DNA of 58,373 nt from an uncultured Erysipelotrichaceae bacterium. GTDB taxonomy: Bacteria; Bacillota_I; Bacilli_A; Erysipelotrichales; Erysipelotrichaceae. Of the stretch, positions 25,751-34,747 are shown in pieces. A program made the position numbers and the translations under genes. The notes under the pieces were generated by a model that saw only the letters and a program-made list of their open reading frames with translations, was not told the DNA's origin and did no database searches. The stretch covers positions 1 through 58,373 of the forward strand of contig CASEPS010000023.1 in the NCBI GenBank assembly GCA_949289855.1, written 5' to 3'. Every line of letters starts with the position of its first letter. Position 1 is the first letter of the stretch.

Positions 25751-26524
25751 CTAAAACAGACTCTTGAGACGATCAAAGTAGTTCACGTTTCTGCCCCGCA
25801 GCATACGCACCTTATGGGTAGAAGAAATGTGCATTTCAATGCGGGATACACCATTTAATTCAATGACATCAGAATCCACCCCGAGAAGTGCACCATCAAA
25901 CGAATCGGAGACAAAGGCAAGGCGGGTGTTTTCACACATGACAATCGGGGAACCAAGTGACCTGTATTTGATATGGTGAATGCCGGAAATTTCCGTCATT
26001 TCGATAAACCGCAGTCCTTCCTGGATCACCGCCCCGCCTAGTGAACGGTTATAGGCAGTGGAGCCAAGCTGTGTACAGACACAGATACCCGTACCGCGGA
26101 ATTCTTCAAACTTTCTGCCATTGACATAGATTTTCATGTATTGTGTCCTGGCCGCATTTTCGATACGTATTTCATTGATTGCCAGTTCTTTCTTGTCATC
26201 AAAAACCGCTTCGAGCAATGGATACGTAATTTCTGTGCATTCTCCCGTTAAATATGCCGTCATGAATTCTTCCAGATCACAGTCACGGTAGTCCGTATAA
26301 AACCCGAGTGTACCTGTATGAATGCCATAGAACTGCACATGGTCGAGCTGGTCCATGTACTTATGCACCGCATAGATAAATGTGCCATCTCCACCAATGA
26401 CAAAAACGACATCTGGCTGTTTTTCATTTTCCATCTGACCTGCTTCATTCAGACTTATGCGTATCACATCCGCCAGAGCAAGTGACTGTTCATCAGGTCT
26501 GTTACATATCGTAAATTTCTTCAT
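25751..26524 (-). CDS. nadK: NAD kinase
   Basis: The 257-residue enzyme phosphorylates NAD to NADP in the cytoplasm. The GGDGTFIYAVHKY motif is near residue 45, followed by INEIRIEN and the conserved glycine-rich CTQLGSTAYNRSLGGAV. The length suits the short Firmicutes form. Its ATG is preceded by a -10 box TACAAT seven bases upstream and no ribosome binding site, so it is likely leaderless, and the promoter lies in the tail of the metS terminator. The PTS-like gene follows closely. Confidence 0.93.
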   Translation of the reverse strand: MKKFTICNRPDEQSLALADVIRISLNEAGQMENEKQPDVVFVIGGDGTFIYAVHKYMDQLDHVQFYGIHTGTLGFYTDYRDCDLEEFMTAYLTGECTEITYPLLEAVFDDKKELAINEIRIENAARTQYMKIYVNGRKFEEFRGTGICVCTQLGSTAYNRSLGGAVIQEGLRFIEMTEISGIHHIKYRSLGSPIVMCENTRLAFVSDSFDGALLGVDSDVIELNGVSRIEMHISSTHKVRMLRGRNVNYFDRLKSLF

Positions 26525-26531
26525 ATTACTT

Positions 26532-26537
26532 ATTGTA
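26532..26537 (-). promoter_or_regulatory. -10 box for the leaderless nadK gene
   Basis: TACAAT on the minus strand lies seven bases before the nadK ATG and immediately after the T tract of the metS terminator. A weak CTGTTG or TTGTCG -35 candidate falls inside the terminator loop. Confidence 0.5.
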
Positions 26538-26571
26538 AAACAAAAGATGCCCCGACAACAGTCAGAGCATC
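26538..26571 (-). terminator. metS terminator
   Basis: GATGCTCTGAC and GTCGGGGCATC form an 11-bp stem with two wobble pairs, followed by TTTTGTTTT on the minus strand, just past the metS stop. Confidence 0.85.
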
Positions 26572-26577
26572 CTCTTA

Positions 26578-28518
26578 TCAGGAAATTTTTGTGCCTGGTT
26601 CAAGACCATTGACTTCCACAACAGCAATTTCCTTGCCATTCTTTCCTGCTAACAGCATACCTCTTGATTCAACACCTCTGATCTTTGCCGGTTTGAGGTT
26701 GGCGATGACAACAATATTCTTGCCCATCACCTGACCAGGTGTATAGCTGGACGCAAGACCGGAAACAATCTGTCTTGGTTCACTTTCACCAACATCCACT
26801 TTCAGAATGTAGAGCTTGTCAGCCTGTGGATGTCTTTCACAGAACAGAACCTTGCCAACGCGCAGGTCGAGCTTTTCAAAATCAGAAATCTCGACTTCAT
26901 TTGTTCTGGCAGTTTCTGTTCTTCTTTCTGCCGCAATCTTCTTTTCAATGACCTTCACCTTGTCCATGACTTCTTTTTCATTCAGACGGGCAAAGAGAAT
27001 TTCCGGTTTCTTTGTGATTTCAAGACCAGTTTCAAGCATGCCAAATTCATGGATGGAATCATAGTCTGTGAAGGATGTATGCAGGGACTTGAGAATCTTT
27101 TCAGAAGTCTCTGGGAGATATGGCTTTAACAGCACTGCACCAATTCTTACAGATTCGAGCAGATTGTAGAGAACTGTTGCCAGTCTGCCAATCTGTTCCG
27201 GATCTTTGGCAAGTGCCCATGGCATCGTTTCATCAACATATTTGTTGCAACGCTTGAAGAGGTCGAGGATGACTTCCATCGCATCCGCAACACGGAGTTC
27301 ATTCATCTTTTCTTCAACTGCATCGACAGAAGAAAGCACTGTCTTCTTCAGATCTTCATCCACTGGCGCATCTTCATGCGGGTTGGCAACAAGTCCATTG
27401 AAATACTTGTTCTGCATGGACAATGTACGGTTGACGAGATTGCCAAGGTTGTTGGCGAGATCCGCATTGATTCTTTCTACCATCAGTTCATAGGTGACAT
27501 GTCCATCCTGGGCAAATGGCATTTCATGTAACATGATGAAACGCACTGCATCTGTACCAAACAGACTGACAAGATCATCCGCATAGATAACATTTCCTGC
27601 GGACTTGCTCATCTTGGAGTCACCTGTCAATAGCCATGGGTGACCAAAGATCTGTTTTGGTAATGGTTCACCAAGTGCCATCAACATAATTGGCCAGTAA
27701 ATGGTATGGAAGCGGACAATGTCCTTGCCGATCAGATGCAGATCTGCTGGCCAGTACTTCTTATAGAGGGCATCATGGTTGCCATCACAGTCATAGCCAA
27801 GACCTGTAATATAGTTTGTCAACGCATCAATCCATACATAAACAACATGTTTTGGATCAAAGTCTACCGGAACACCCCATGAGAAACTTGTTCTGGAAAC
27901 ACAGAGGTCCTGCAGACCTGGTTTCAGGAAGTTGTTGATCATTTCATTCTTGCGGCTTTCCGGCTGAATGAATTCCGGATGGTCTTCAATATACTGAATC
28001 AGACGATCCGCATATTTGCTCATGCGGAAGAAATATGCTTCTTCTTCCATCGGTTTGACATCATGACCACAAACCGGGCACTTTCCATCTTCCGTCAGCT
28101 GGCTCTTTGTATAGAATGCTTCGCACTCCTGGCAATACATACCTTCATACTTGCCTTTGTAAATATCGCCCTGGTCATATAATTTGCGGAAGATCTTCTG
28201 TACCTGTTTTTCATGATAAGGATCTGTCGTGCGGATAAAGTGATCATAAGAAACATTCATGACATCGAACTGTTCCTTGATCACCGCACTTACCTTGTCT
28301 GTAAATTCCTTTGGTGAAAGACCTGCTGCTTTTGCTTTTTCTTCCACCTTCTGGCCATGTTCATCCGTACCAGTCTGGAAACGGACATCATAACCAGTCA
28401 TTCTCTTGTACCTTGCGATAGAATCCGCAAGGACAATTTCATACACATTGCCAATGTGCGGTTTGCCACTGGTGTAGGCAATGGCTGTTGTCAGATAATA
28501 CTTTCCCTTGTTCTCCAT
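26578..28518 (-). CDS. metS: Methionyl-tRNA synthetase
   Basis: The 646-residue class I enzyme charges tRNA-Met. It has the HIGH-type motif KPHIGNVYE near residue 15, a zinc knuckle (YCQECEAFY and CPVCG), the KMSKS motif in GDSKMSKSAGN, and a C-terminal tRNA-binding domain (FEKLDLRVGKVLFCERHPQA) near residue 550. I chose ATG 28518, six bases after GGAGG; longer in-frame readings run into the T-box leader. Expression should respond to uncharged tRNA-Met through that leader. Confidence 0.97.
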   Translation of the reverse strand: MENKGKYYLTTAIAYTSGKPHIGNVYEIVLADSIARYKRMTGYDVRFQTGTDEHGQKVEEKAKAAGLSPKEFTDKVSAVIKEQFDVMNVSYDHFIRTTDPYHEKQVQKIFRKLYDQGDIYKGKYEGMYCQECEAFYTKSQLTEDGKCPVCGHDVKPMEEEAYFFRMSKYADRLIQYIEDHPEFIQPESRKNEMINNFLKPGLQDLCVSRTSFSWGVPVDFDPKHVVYVWIDALTNYITGLGYDCDGNHDALYKKYWPADLHLIGKDIVRFHTIYWPIMLMALGEPLPKQIFGHPWLLTGDSKMSKSAGNVIYADDLVSLFGTDAVRFIMLHEMPFAQDGHVTYELMVERINADLANNLGNLVNRTLSMQNKYFNGLVANPHEDAPVDEDLKKTVLSSVDAVEEKMNELRVADAMEVILDLFKRCNKYVDETMPWALAKDPEQIGRLATVLYNLLESVRIGAVLLKPYLPETSEKILKSLHTSFTDYDSIHEFGMLETGLEITKKPEILFARLNEKEVMDKVKVIEKKIAAERRTETARTNEVEISDFEKLDLRVGKVLFCERHPQADKLYILKVDVGESEPRQIVSGLASSYTPGQVMGKNIVVIANLKPAKIRGVESRGMLLAGKNGKEIAVVEVNGLEPGTKIS

Positions 28519-28544
28519 GGTGAACCTCCATTTCAAATAAAATA

Positions 28545-28760
28545 AAAACGTCCCTTTGAAAGGACGTATTGCACGCGTTACCACCTTTATCTTGCCTGTA
28601 ACTACAGACCACTCAATGTTTTAACGGACGTCTCCGGATTCTGCTTATCCCAGAACCAGCTCCAGAACCATGTTCACCATACCTCAGCAACAGTTTTCCA
28701 CCATACCCTGCTCTCTTTATGCTTTTTGTTATAGTTACTCTTTCCTTCACAGCTGTTACA
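28545..28760 (-). ncRNA. T-box leader of metS (methionine specifier)
   Basis: The minus-strand leader holds the T-box core AAAGGTGGTAACGCG (28571-28586 region), preceded by stem I with AGAGAGC and GGTGGAAA-type elements. The specifier candidate is AUG at 28669-28671 in GAACATGG, followed by TGGAGCTG. The terminator stem (about 28546-28566, ACGTCC with GGGACGT) is followed by TTTTATTTT. Uncharged tRNA-Met should favour the antiterminator. The core has GGTAACGCG rather than the commoner GGTACCGCG. Confidence 0.92.
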
Positions 28761-28766
28761 GCCGTT

Positions 28767-28795
28767 ATTATATAGGAACAGCAAATATTTGGAAA
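28767..28795 (-). promoter_or_regulatory. Promoter of the metS T-box transcript
   Basis: TATAAT (28767-28772) and TTTCCA (28790-28795) on the minus strand are 17 bases apart, placing the start near 28760, at the 5' edge of the T-box. Confidence 0.6.
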
Positions 28796-28869
28796 GACTG
28801 AACGCACTTTCATTCTTTCAAAATAAATGTAAAATATGCGAAAACTGTTTCTTAAGCAGTTTCATAAAC

Positions 28870-28968
28870 TTGCATGCAGGAAAAGAGAGTGATAATCTTT
28901 CTTATGTATTCGAAATAGTTGCTAAAAATATGTGACAATTAGGGGATACATAGAATAGGAGATCCAGA
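28870..28968 (+). promoter_or_regulatory. Promoter and 5' leader of the cold-shock gene
   Basis: TTGCAT (28870-28875) and TAATCT (28893-28898) form a possible promoter, giving a leader of about 60-65 bases before the ATG. AGGAG is the ribosome binding site. A long, A/U-rich leader suits cold-shock mRNAs, whose folding changes with temperature. The stretch between this and the metS promoter holds nothing else I recognise. Confidence 0.45.
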
Positions 28969-29169
28969 ATGGCAACAGGCAAAGTTAAATGGTTTAATGC
29001 CGAAAAGGGGTATGGATTCATCACAACTGATGATGGAAATGATGTATTTGTACACTACTCCGCAATTCAGAGCGAAGGTTTCAAAACTCTGGATGAAGGA
29101 CAGTCCGTCACTTTTGATATTACAGAAAGTGACCGCGGTCCTCAGGCATCCAATGTCGTCAAGCAATAA
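28969..29169 (+). CDS. Cold-shock protein
   Basis: This 66-residue protein is a complete single cold-shock domain. It has both RNA-binding motifs: [12 protein letters not shown] (RNP1 with the GYGFI core) and DVFVHYSAI (RNP2). It binds single-stranded RNA or DNA and acts as an RNA chaperone. It is monocistronic with its own terminator. Constitutive or cold-induced expression cannot be told from the sequence. Confidence 0.96.
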   Translation: MATGKVKWFNAEKGYGFITTDDGNDVFVHYSAIQSEGFKTLDEGQSVTFDITESDRGPQASNVVKQ

Positions 29170-29181
29170 GGTGACAAAGGG

Positions 29182-29207
29182 AGAATGACAAACGTCATTC
29201 TTTTTCT
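29182..29207 (+). terminator. Cold-shock gene terminator
   Basis: AGAATGAC and GTCATTCT form an 8-bp stem around AAAC, followed by TTTTCTTT. Confidence 0.88.
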
Positions 29208-29213
29208 TTCCCC

Positions 29214-30188
29214 TTATTGTATCTGCAGCGCCTTGTCTTCCTCAATCCATTTGCGGATTGTAGATACTCTCTTTCTGACATAGCGCGCTATTTTAGAGAT
29301 GTCCATATTATCCTTTGCCATCGCAAGGGCAGTACTCCGTGCCTGTTCTTCCTTACCTTCTTTTCTGCCAGCTCTTTCTCTTGCATCGCCCCACTTATCA
29401 ATTCCAGATTTCATAATGACTTCTCCTTCCTCTGTTATCATTTTTGACTTCAACAGCTTTAGTGCCTTTGATCCTGTTGTACTTTCAATTGCATCATAGA
29501 CCAGTTCAGGTACATTTTCTACATGGTTTTGTTTTCTTTCATATAGCATAGCAGTTTATCCATGTCCTGTGCATACTTTGTGAACCAGAATACTGTCCTG
29601 AGATCCATGTCCCATGTCTTGATTTCTTCATCACTCATCCGGCATACATCCAGTACAACCATTTCAAGATCTATGGTCCTTACATCTTCACTATCATCCA
29701 GTATTCCCTTGAAGTGTCTTGGTCCCCGCCACGGTACTCTGCCCCAATACAGAACAATGGTCGTGACGGGTATCAGTCTGTCCGTCCACAGGAAACCTTC
29801 TTTGTACTCATAGAAGTCAATTCCTTTTGGCTTATGGGATTTTCCGTTTTCATCCTTCCATTCCCTTCGGTGCTTCATGCGGATATCAGAATACTGCCGC
29901 AGGTAATCCAGCACTTCTCCTTCCAGCACCCGCAGTGTCATTATCGGATTCGGGCGCTGCTGGTTTTCCATGCCAACAATCAGAATCCGCTTTCACATCC
30001 CTGTATCGTGTGCGGAAGAAGCTTTTCAGACCTGTCTCATACTTTCCGGTTTCCCGGGTATCGCCTTCTGGCAGGTCCTCAGCATGGATTTCTTCCGGAA
30101 AGGCAAGGACATGATTGATGAGGTCCTTTGCGATGGTATTATCCCGAAAGAGAAGGGATAAGGGTGAATCTTGTTTCTTGACTGTCAT
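29214..30188 (-). pseudogene. Frameshifted Rpn/PD-(D/E)XK transposase-like nuclease
   Basis: Three minus-strand pieces in different frames read as one protein of about 320 residues. Piece one (30188 to about 29990) has RDNTIAKDLINHVL and TGKYETGLKSF. Piece two (about 29980 to 29519) resumes at LIVGMENQQRPNPIMTLR. Piece three (29549 to 29214) continues with HVENVPELVYDAIESTTG and a C-terminal helical region. The pieces match the order of Rpn-family (recombination-promoting nuclease, YhgA-like) proteins. Two frameshifts, near 29985 and near an A-rich run at about 29530, break it. The catalytic PD-(D/E)XK core spans the first break, so activity is probably lost unless frameshifting occurs. Confidence 0.75.
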
Positions 30189-30251
30189 ATTAATAAATTC
30201 TCCTTACACCCTTATAGATACCCAGTAAATCGAAAATCCCTCAAAAGTTCT

Positions 30252-30848
30252 TCAAATTTCTTTCACTTTTTTTGCAATGGCTATGCCATCTCCCCTGTCA
30301 CCATAATACGTTGTTTCAAGACGCCTATCGTTCAAGAGGTGTTCACGGAACTTTTTGATCTTATGTACCATCTGGATGGTACTTCTGTTACCACTCAAAG
30401 ACTCATTATCCACAATGCCATGGAAATTGAGATTATCAAAAATGAAATATGTACCAATCCTGCTGTTTTTCCAGAAATGTTCCATATATCTTCTGTATTG
30501 TGACTTTGCGGCATCGATGAAAATCAGATCATATTGTTTCTTTGTCACAAACTCTGCCGCATCACAAAGATAACAATGAATCTGGTCTGATAAACCAGCA
30601 TCTTCAATATTCTTCACTGCCTGTGCATACATTGCAGGCATCACTTCCAATGTATCTACCGTCATATCCCATCGGATTGAAGCCATGCGCATAGACGAAT
30701 AACCAACAGCTGTTCCACATTCGAGAATGTCCCGGATTTCTGTATGTTCTTCAATGAATGCACATAACAAATCCATGCCATCATCTTTCATGATCGGCAC
30801 ATGTGCATTCCTTGCTTTGTCATGAATACTTTCCAACAACTCTTTCAT
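30252..30848 (-). CDS. Class I SAM-dependent O-methyltransferase (YrrM/TrmR-like)
   Basis: The 198-residue protein has the SAM-binding motif ILECGTAVGYSSMRMAS near residue 40, the acidic loop TLEVMPAMYAQA, LIFIDAAKSQYRRY and FIFDNLNFHG. These match the catechol O-methyltransferase-like family that includes B. subtilis YrrM/TrmR, a tRNA wobble 5-methoxyuridine methyltransferase. Its ATG overlaps the radical SAM gene's stop by four bases, so it is the last gene of an AmmeMemoRadiSam operon. Its target may be tRNA (by homology) or the product of that operon (by context). Confidence 0.8.
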   Translation of the reverse strand: MKELLESIHDKARNAHVPIMKDDGMDLLCAFIEEHTEIRDILECGTAVGYSSMRMASIRWDMTVDTLEVMPAMYAQAVKNIEDAGLSDQIHCYLCDAAEFVTKKQYDLIFIDAAKSQYRRYMEHFWKNSRIGTYFIFDNLNFHGIVDNESLSGNRSTIQMVHKIKKFREHLLNDRRLETTYYGDRGDGIAIAKKVKEI

Positions 30849-31666
30849 ATATTCCCCAATTGTACATAACGCAGATGCTTTTGTGCAACATCCCGCAATG
30901 CATATAACACTGCCTTCTCTGTCGGTGGTATTTCATACTTATACCGTGGAAAGTACTTTGTCAGATGATAGACAATTTCCGGGTTGCATGATGAAAGAAA
31001 CTTAGCCTGTTCTTCAATCCAATTCACATCATCATTCTTTCCCGGTATGACAAGTGTCGTCACTTCCACATGACAGTGCTTTGCACATAAGGAAATGTTT
31101 TCCTTTACCACATCATAGGAACCATGTAATTCTTTTGCATAGAAGTCTCTGTCACCCTTTAAATCAATATTCATCGCATCCACATAAGGCAGTAAAGTTT
31201 CTATGATACTTCTTTCTATCATGCCATTTGTCACAAGTACAATCTTCTTCCCCAGTGGTTTTAAAAGCTTTGCACAATCCACAATATATTCAAAACTGAT
31301 CAACGGTTCATTGTACGTAAAAGCAAGACCACTACTGTCTCTCTGTCCCATGACAATGTCTTTCATTTCCTCTGGTGATATGTATTGCCAGTGCACATGG
31401 TTTTCATCGCACATGGAAATAGAACTGTTCTGACAAAATGGACAGGCAAGGTTACAGCCATAGCTGCCACAGGACACAATCATTGAACCCGGGTAGAAAT
31501 GTGCCAATGGTTTCTTTTCAATTGGATCAAGCGCAAGAGAAGTAATTCTCCCATAGTTTGCACAGACATTCCTGCCTTCTTCATTTCTTCTTGCCCTGCA
31601 TAAACCTGTTTTTCCTTCTGGAATATGGCAATGATGTGGACAACAGGTACAGATGATATTAGACAT
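30845..31666 (-). CDS. AmmeMemoRadiSam system radical SAM enzyme
   Basis: The 273-residue protein resembles pyruvate formate-lyase activating enzymes. The N-terminal CTCCPHHCHIPEGKTGLCRAR is an extra Cys-rich motif, and SYGCNLACPFCQN holds the CxxxCxxC cluster for the SAM-bound [4Fe-4S]. The AFTYNEPLISFEY segment is characteristic of this radical SAM family. The biological reaction is unknown. It overlaps the Memo-AMMECR1 gene by eight bases and the methyltransferase by four, so the three proteins are translated together. Confidence 0.9.
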   Translation of the reverse strand: MSNIICTCCPHHCHIPEGKTGLCRARRNEEGRNVCANYGRITSLALDPIEKKPLAHFYPGSMIVSCGSYGCNLACPFCQNSSISMCDENHVHWQYISPEEMKDIVMGQRDSSGLAFTYNEPLISFEYIVDCAKLLKPLGKKIVLVTNGMIERSIIETLLPYVDAMNIDLKGDRDFYAKELHGSYDVVKENISLCAKHCHVEVTTLVIPGKNDDVNWIEEQAKFLSSCNPEIVYHLTKYFPRYKYEIPPTEKAVLYALRDVAQKHLRYVQLGNI

Positions 31667-33026
31667 GGCGTACTACCTCAAACCGCTCAAATATAACATC
31701 TTCATCATGTGGATCAATACCACCTTTCTGACAGGCAATCTTCACCTGCTGTTCTACCGTATCCACTCCTTCGAGGTCTGGTAATAACACCCCCCTTCTT
31801 CCATCAGGTGTACTGCAGATCACTCCATATCTCTTTGGATCTAACTGCCGCATATCCTCTATTCTTTCTGCTTCACCAAGGACATCTACCGAGATTTCCA
31901 GATATGGCAATTCCTCTTCAGTAATTGGATTGAACCGTGGATCCCTTGAACATGCACTGATAGCATTCTCTATAATTTCCCGGGCAATATTGTCATAACA
32001 AGGACTGATGGTTCCAATACAGCCACGTAACTGGCCATGTTCATGAATGGAAACAAACACGCCAGCACGTCCTTTCACCTCTTCTGGTGGCATGATCCGT
32101 GTTCTTTGTTTCACCCATGCTTCGACTGCTTCATAAGCAAGTGTCACATACAGATCGCTTGTCTTTCTCTTTGTGGTTATCTTTTCTCTTTCCTTTTCTT
32201 CATACAAAGAAAGGAAATGACGGCTCTCATCTTTACCTTTTGGTGTAAAGGAAACAAAACCATAACCAACACCAAATGGTGCTTCATGGCTATACACATG
32301 TGTAGAAAGTGCTATACCATCCAATGCCCCTGCCATGATGACAAACGAACGATGCCCACATTCCATTGCCGCATCAAGAAAAGCATGAGGATAGTCGAAT
32401 AATTCATCAAATGCTGCAGTGCCCATCGTCTTCATGATCTTTTCATCATAAGCAGGACCTTCCTTATGGTAACCATATGGACCATCCGCTTTCTGGCAAT
32501 GCGAAAGATCACCACTGCCAATAAAGACAATTCTTCTGTCTAATTGTTCAGCAGCTTTCTGTATGCCCATACCAAGCGCATAGTGCATGGTCAATGGCAG
32601 ACCACTAAGACCTATTCTCACCAGTTTGAAGTCACTGTATTCCTTCTCAATGAAATACAATGGCACCATCGTTCCATGGTCCAACATTACATCACGGTTA
32701 TATTCATCACCAGCTGGGAATGATTCTGGTAATGTTTGCTTGAGACAATCGATGAATGCCATGTCATACTGTACTTCTATGGAAACAGGACAATGGAACT
32801 GTGTAAAGTCACCATAGGCACTTTCTCCACCAGATATATCAAAGTAATCACGATACATAGTGGCATGTGGTGAGGTAACAATGATGGTGTCAGGTTTAAG
32901 CACTGCGATTTCCTTAGCGATCATTTGAAAAGACTGGATCGTTGTTTCACACTGCTTTGTTTCTTCCTTGCCTATTTCTGGTATAGCAATAGGAGGATGG
33001 GGTACCATATATGCTTTGATGATCAT
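31659..33026 (-). CDS. Memo/LigB-like and AMMECR1 fusion (AmmeMemoRadiSam A and B)
   Basis: The first 270 or so of 455 residues are a class III extradiol dioxygenase/Memo-like domain, with PHPPIAIPEIG, VTSPHATMYRDYF, LDHGTMVPLYF and IGSGDLSHCQKADGPYGYH. From about residue 285 to the end it is an AMMECR1 domain with GVFVSIHEHGQLRGCIGTI. In the AmmeMemoRadiSam system these domains occur with a radical SAM protein; here two parts are one polypeptide, and the radical SAM gene follows with an eight-base overlap. The chemistry of this system is undefined. AAAGGAAGTG precedes the ATG. Confidence 0.9.
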   Translation of the reverse strand: MIIKAYMVPHPPIAIPEIGKEETKQCETTIQSFQMIAKEIAVLKPDTIIVTSPHATMYRDYFDISGGESAYGDFTQFHCPVSIEVQYDMAFIDCLKQTLPESFPAGDEYNRDVMLDHGTMVPLYFIEKEYSDFKLVRIGLSGLPLTMHYALGMGIQKAAEQLDRRIVFIGSGDLSHCQKADGPYGYHKEGPAYDEKIMKTMGTAAFDELFDYPHAFLDAAMECGHRSFVIMAGALDGIALSTHVYSHEAPFGVGYGFVSFTPKGKDESRHFLSLYEEKEREKITTKRKTSDLYVTLAYEAVEAWVKQRTRIMPPEEVKGRAGVFVSIHEHGQLRGCIGTISPCYDNIAREIIENAISACSRDPRFNPITEEELPYLEISVDVLGEAERIEDMRQLDPKRYGVICSTPDGRRGVLLPDLEGVDTVEQQVKIACQKGGIDPHDEDVIFERFEVVRHV

Positions 33027-33047
33027 ACTATCACTTCCTTTTTCTAC

Positions 33048-33056
33048 ATTATGGCA
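33048..33056 (-). promoter_or_regulatory. Extended -10 for the AmmeMemoRadiSam operon
   Basis: TGCCATAAT on the minus strand sits directly after the T tract of the preceding terminator. The start codon is about 22 bases downstream with its own ribosome binding site, so this transcript is leadered, unlike others with the same arrangement. Confidence 0.5.
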
Positions 33057-33082
33057 AAAAGAAAAGGTCTTCGAAAGACCTT
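33054..33082 (-). terminator. Terminator after the PFL-family gene
   Basis: AAGGTCTT and AAGACCTT form an 8-bp stem with a three-base loop, followed by TTCTTTTT on the minus strand, a few bases after the stop at 33088. Confidence 0.85.
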
Positions 33083-33087
33083 CTCTA

Positions 33088-34449
33088 TCAGTTTTTCAGA
33101 CTATGAATCGGTGAAGGAATTCTTCCACCACGATTGATCATCACATCTGGTTTTGTTGTCTTCACAGGCATGATAGGACCATATCCTAACAACCCACCAA
33201 AGTTTAATGTATCACCTGCTTCTTTACCAACTGCTGGAATCAGACGGCAGGCTGTAGTCTTGTTGTTGATCATACCAATTGCAGCTTCATCCGCGATGAT
33301 GGCAGAAATGGTTTCTGCAGTTGTATCGCCAGGAATAATAACCATATCAAGACCTACTGAACATACGGCTGTCATGGCTTCGAGTTTTTCAATGGTGAGT
33401 GTACCATTCTCTGCCGCATCAATCATGCCTTGGTCTTCTGAGACCGGAATAAATGCGCCAGAAAGTCCACCAACAGAACCTGATGCCATGACACCACCTT
33501 TTTTCACAGCATCATTTAACATAGCAAGGCAGGCTGTTGTGCCTGGACCTCCACAAGTTTCCAGACCAATTTCTTCAAGAATATGGGCTACAGAGTCTCC
33601 TACGGCAGGTGTTGGTGCCAGGGAAAGGTCCACAATGCCAAATGGCACGCCAAGTCTCTCTGATGCCAGCATACCGACAAGTTGTCCCATTCTTGTAACC
33701 TTGAAGGCTGTCTTCTTGATGATTTCCGCAATCTCATCCATGGTCTTGTCCTTACCAGCTTCCTTGATTGCCATGCGCACAACACCAGGTCCGGAAACAC
33801 CTGTGTTGATGACACAATCCGCTTCACTGACACCATGGAAGGCACCTGCCATAAATGGATTATCTTCCACGGCATTGCAGAAGACAACAAGCTTGGCAGC
33901 TCCAAAACAGTTGTTATCCTTCGTCAGTTCTGCAGACTCCTTAACAATCTGTCCCATCAGCTTTACTGCATCCATATTGATACCGGCTTTTGTAGAGCCG
34001 ATATTCACTGATGAACAGACAATATCTGTTTCCGCAAGGGCACGTGGTATAGAACGAATCAGTGCTTCCTCACCTGGTGTCATACCCTTTTGCACAAGAG
34101 CACTATAACCACCAATAAAATTCACGCCTACAGCTTTACCTGCTTTGTCCAATACCTTTGCATATTTGACAGGGTCTCCACCAGAGGCACAAACCAGTAA
34201 AGATATTGGTGTCACACTGATGCGGGTGTTGACAATCGGAATACCATATTGCGCACTGATATCATGCGCAGTCTGGACAAGGTCTTTTGCCTTTGTTGTA
34301 ATCTTGTTATAGATTTTCTCACAGGATTTATCAATATCACTATCTGCACAATCTAGAAGCGAAATGCCCATTGTGATGGTTCTTACATCAAGGCATTCTT
34401 CATCAATCATGCGGATGGTTTCCAGAATATTATTCTCTCGTATTGCCAT
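33088..34449 (-). CDS. PFL family protein (UPF0210/DUF711-type)
   Basis: The protein is about 453 residues from ATG 34449. Its sequence ([69 protein letters not shown], and the C terminus [20 protein letters not shown]) matches the UPF0210 family, which is related by fold to the pyruvate formate-lyase/ribonucleotide reductase type barrel. No glycyl-radical motif is evident. The biochemical function is unknown. It follows the ACT-domain gene after 10 bases, a pairing that is conserved in many Firmicutes. GAGGG precedes the ATG. Confidence 0.88.
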   Translation of the reverse strand: MAIRENNILETIRMIDEECLDVRTITMGISLLDCADSDIDKSCEKIYNKITTKAKDLVQTAHDISAQYGIPIVNTRISVTPISLLVCASGGDPVKYAKVLDKAGKAVGVNFIGGYSALVQKGMTPGEEALIRSIPRALAETDIVCSSVNIGSTKAGINMDAVKLMGQIVKESAELTKDNNCFGAAKLVVFCNAVEDNPFMAGAFHGVSEADCVINTGVSGPGVVRMAIKEAGKDKTMDEIAEIIKKTAFKVTRMGQLVGMLASERLGVPFGIVDLSLAPTPAVGDSVAHILEEIGLETCGGPGTTACLAMLNDAVKKGGVMASGSVGGLSGAFIPVSEDQGMIDAAENGTLTIEKLEAMTAVCSVGLDMVIIPGDTTAETISAIIADEAAIGMINNKTTACRLIPAVGKEAGDTLNFGGLLGYGPIMPVKTTKPDVMINRGGRIPSPIHSLKN

Positions 34450-34459
34450 AAAACCCTCT

Positions 34460-34732
34460 TCAGATTGTATGCATGGAATTGAAGATACCTTCATGCATCA
34501 GATGAATCTTCAAACCCTGTTCATCGCCACTCTTTTCAATTTCACTGACCAGTTCATTGAAAGAACCCTCAAGATTCTCCGGAACCTCAACGGTCATAAT
34601 CATCGTAAACAAATCCTGCAGAACACGCTGTGTCACATCAGTAATATTGATGTTACGTTCTGCACAATACGTTGCGACATACGCAAGGATGCCGGGTCTG
34701 TCCTTCCCGACCACTGAAATAACTGCTCTCAT
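34460..34732 (-). CDS. ACT-domain protein (UPF0237)
   Basis: This 90-residue protein is a single ACT domain: it begins [20 protein letters not shown] and has [18 protein letters not shown], with the rest forming the small regulatory fold that binds amino acids. It lacks an enzymatic partner domain. GcvR-like and UPF0237 proteins are its relatives. It lies 10 bases before the PFL-family gene and 15 bases after the lipoprotein gene; the pairing with the former suggests a joint, still undefined, role. GAGGAG precedes the ATG. Confidence 0.9.
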   Translation of the reverse strand: MRAVISVVGKDRPGILAYVATYCAERNINITDVTQRVLQDLFTMIMTVEVPENLEGSFNELVSEIEKSGDEQGLKIHLMHEGIFNSMHTI

Positions 34733-34747
34733 AAACTCCTCTTTCTT

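Noticed and set aside
28519-28584. A 22-residue N-terminal extension of MetS
   Set aside because: The sequence belongs to the T-box terminator and leader; a good ribosome binding site marks ATG 28518.
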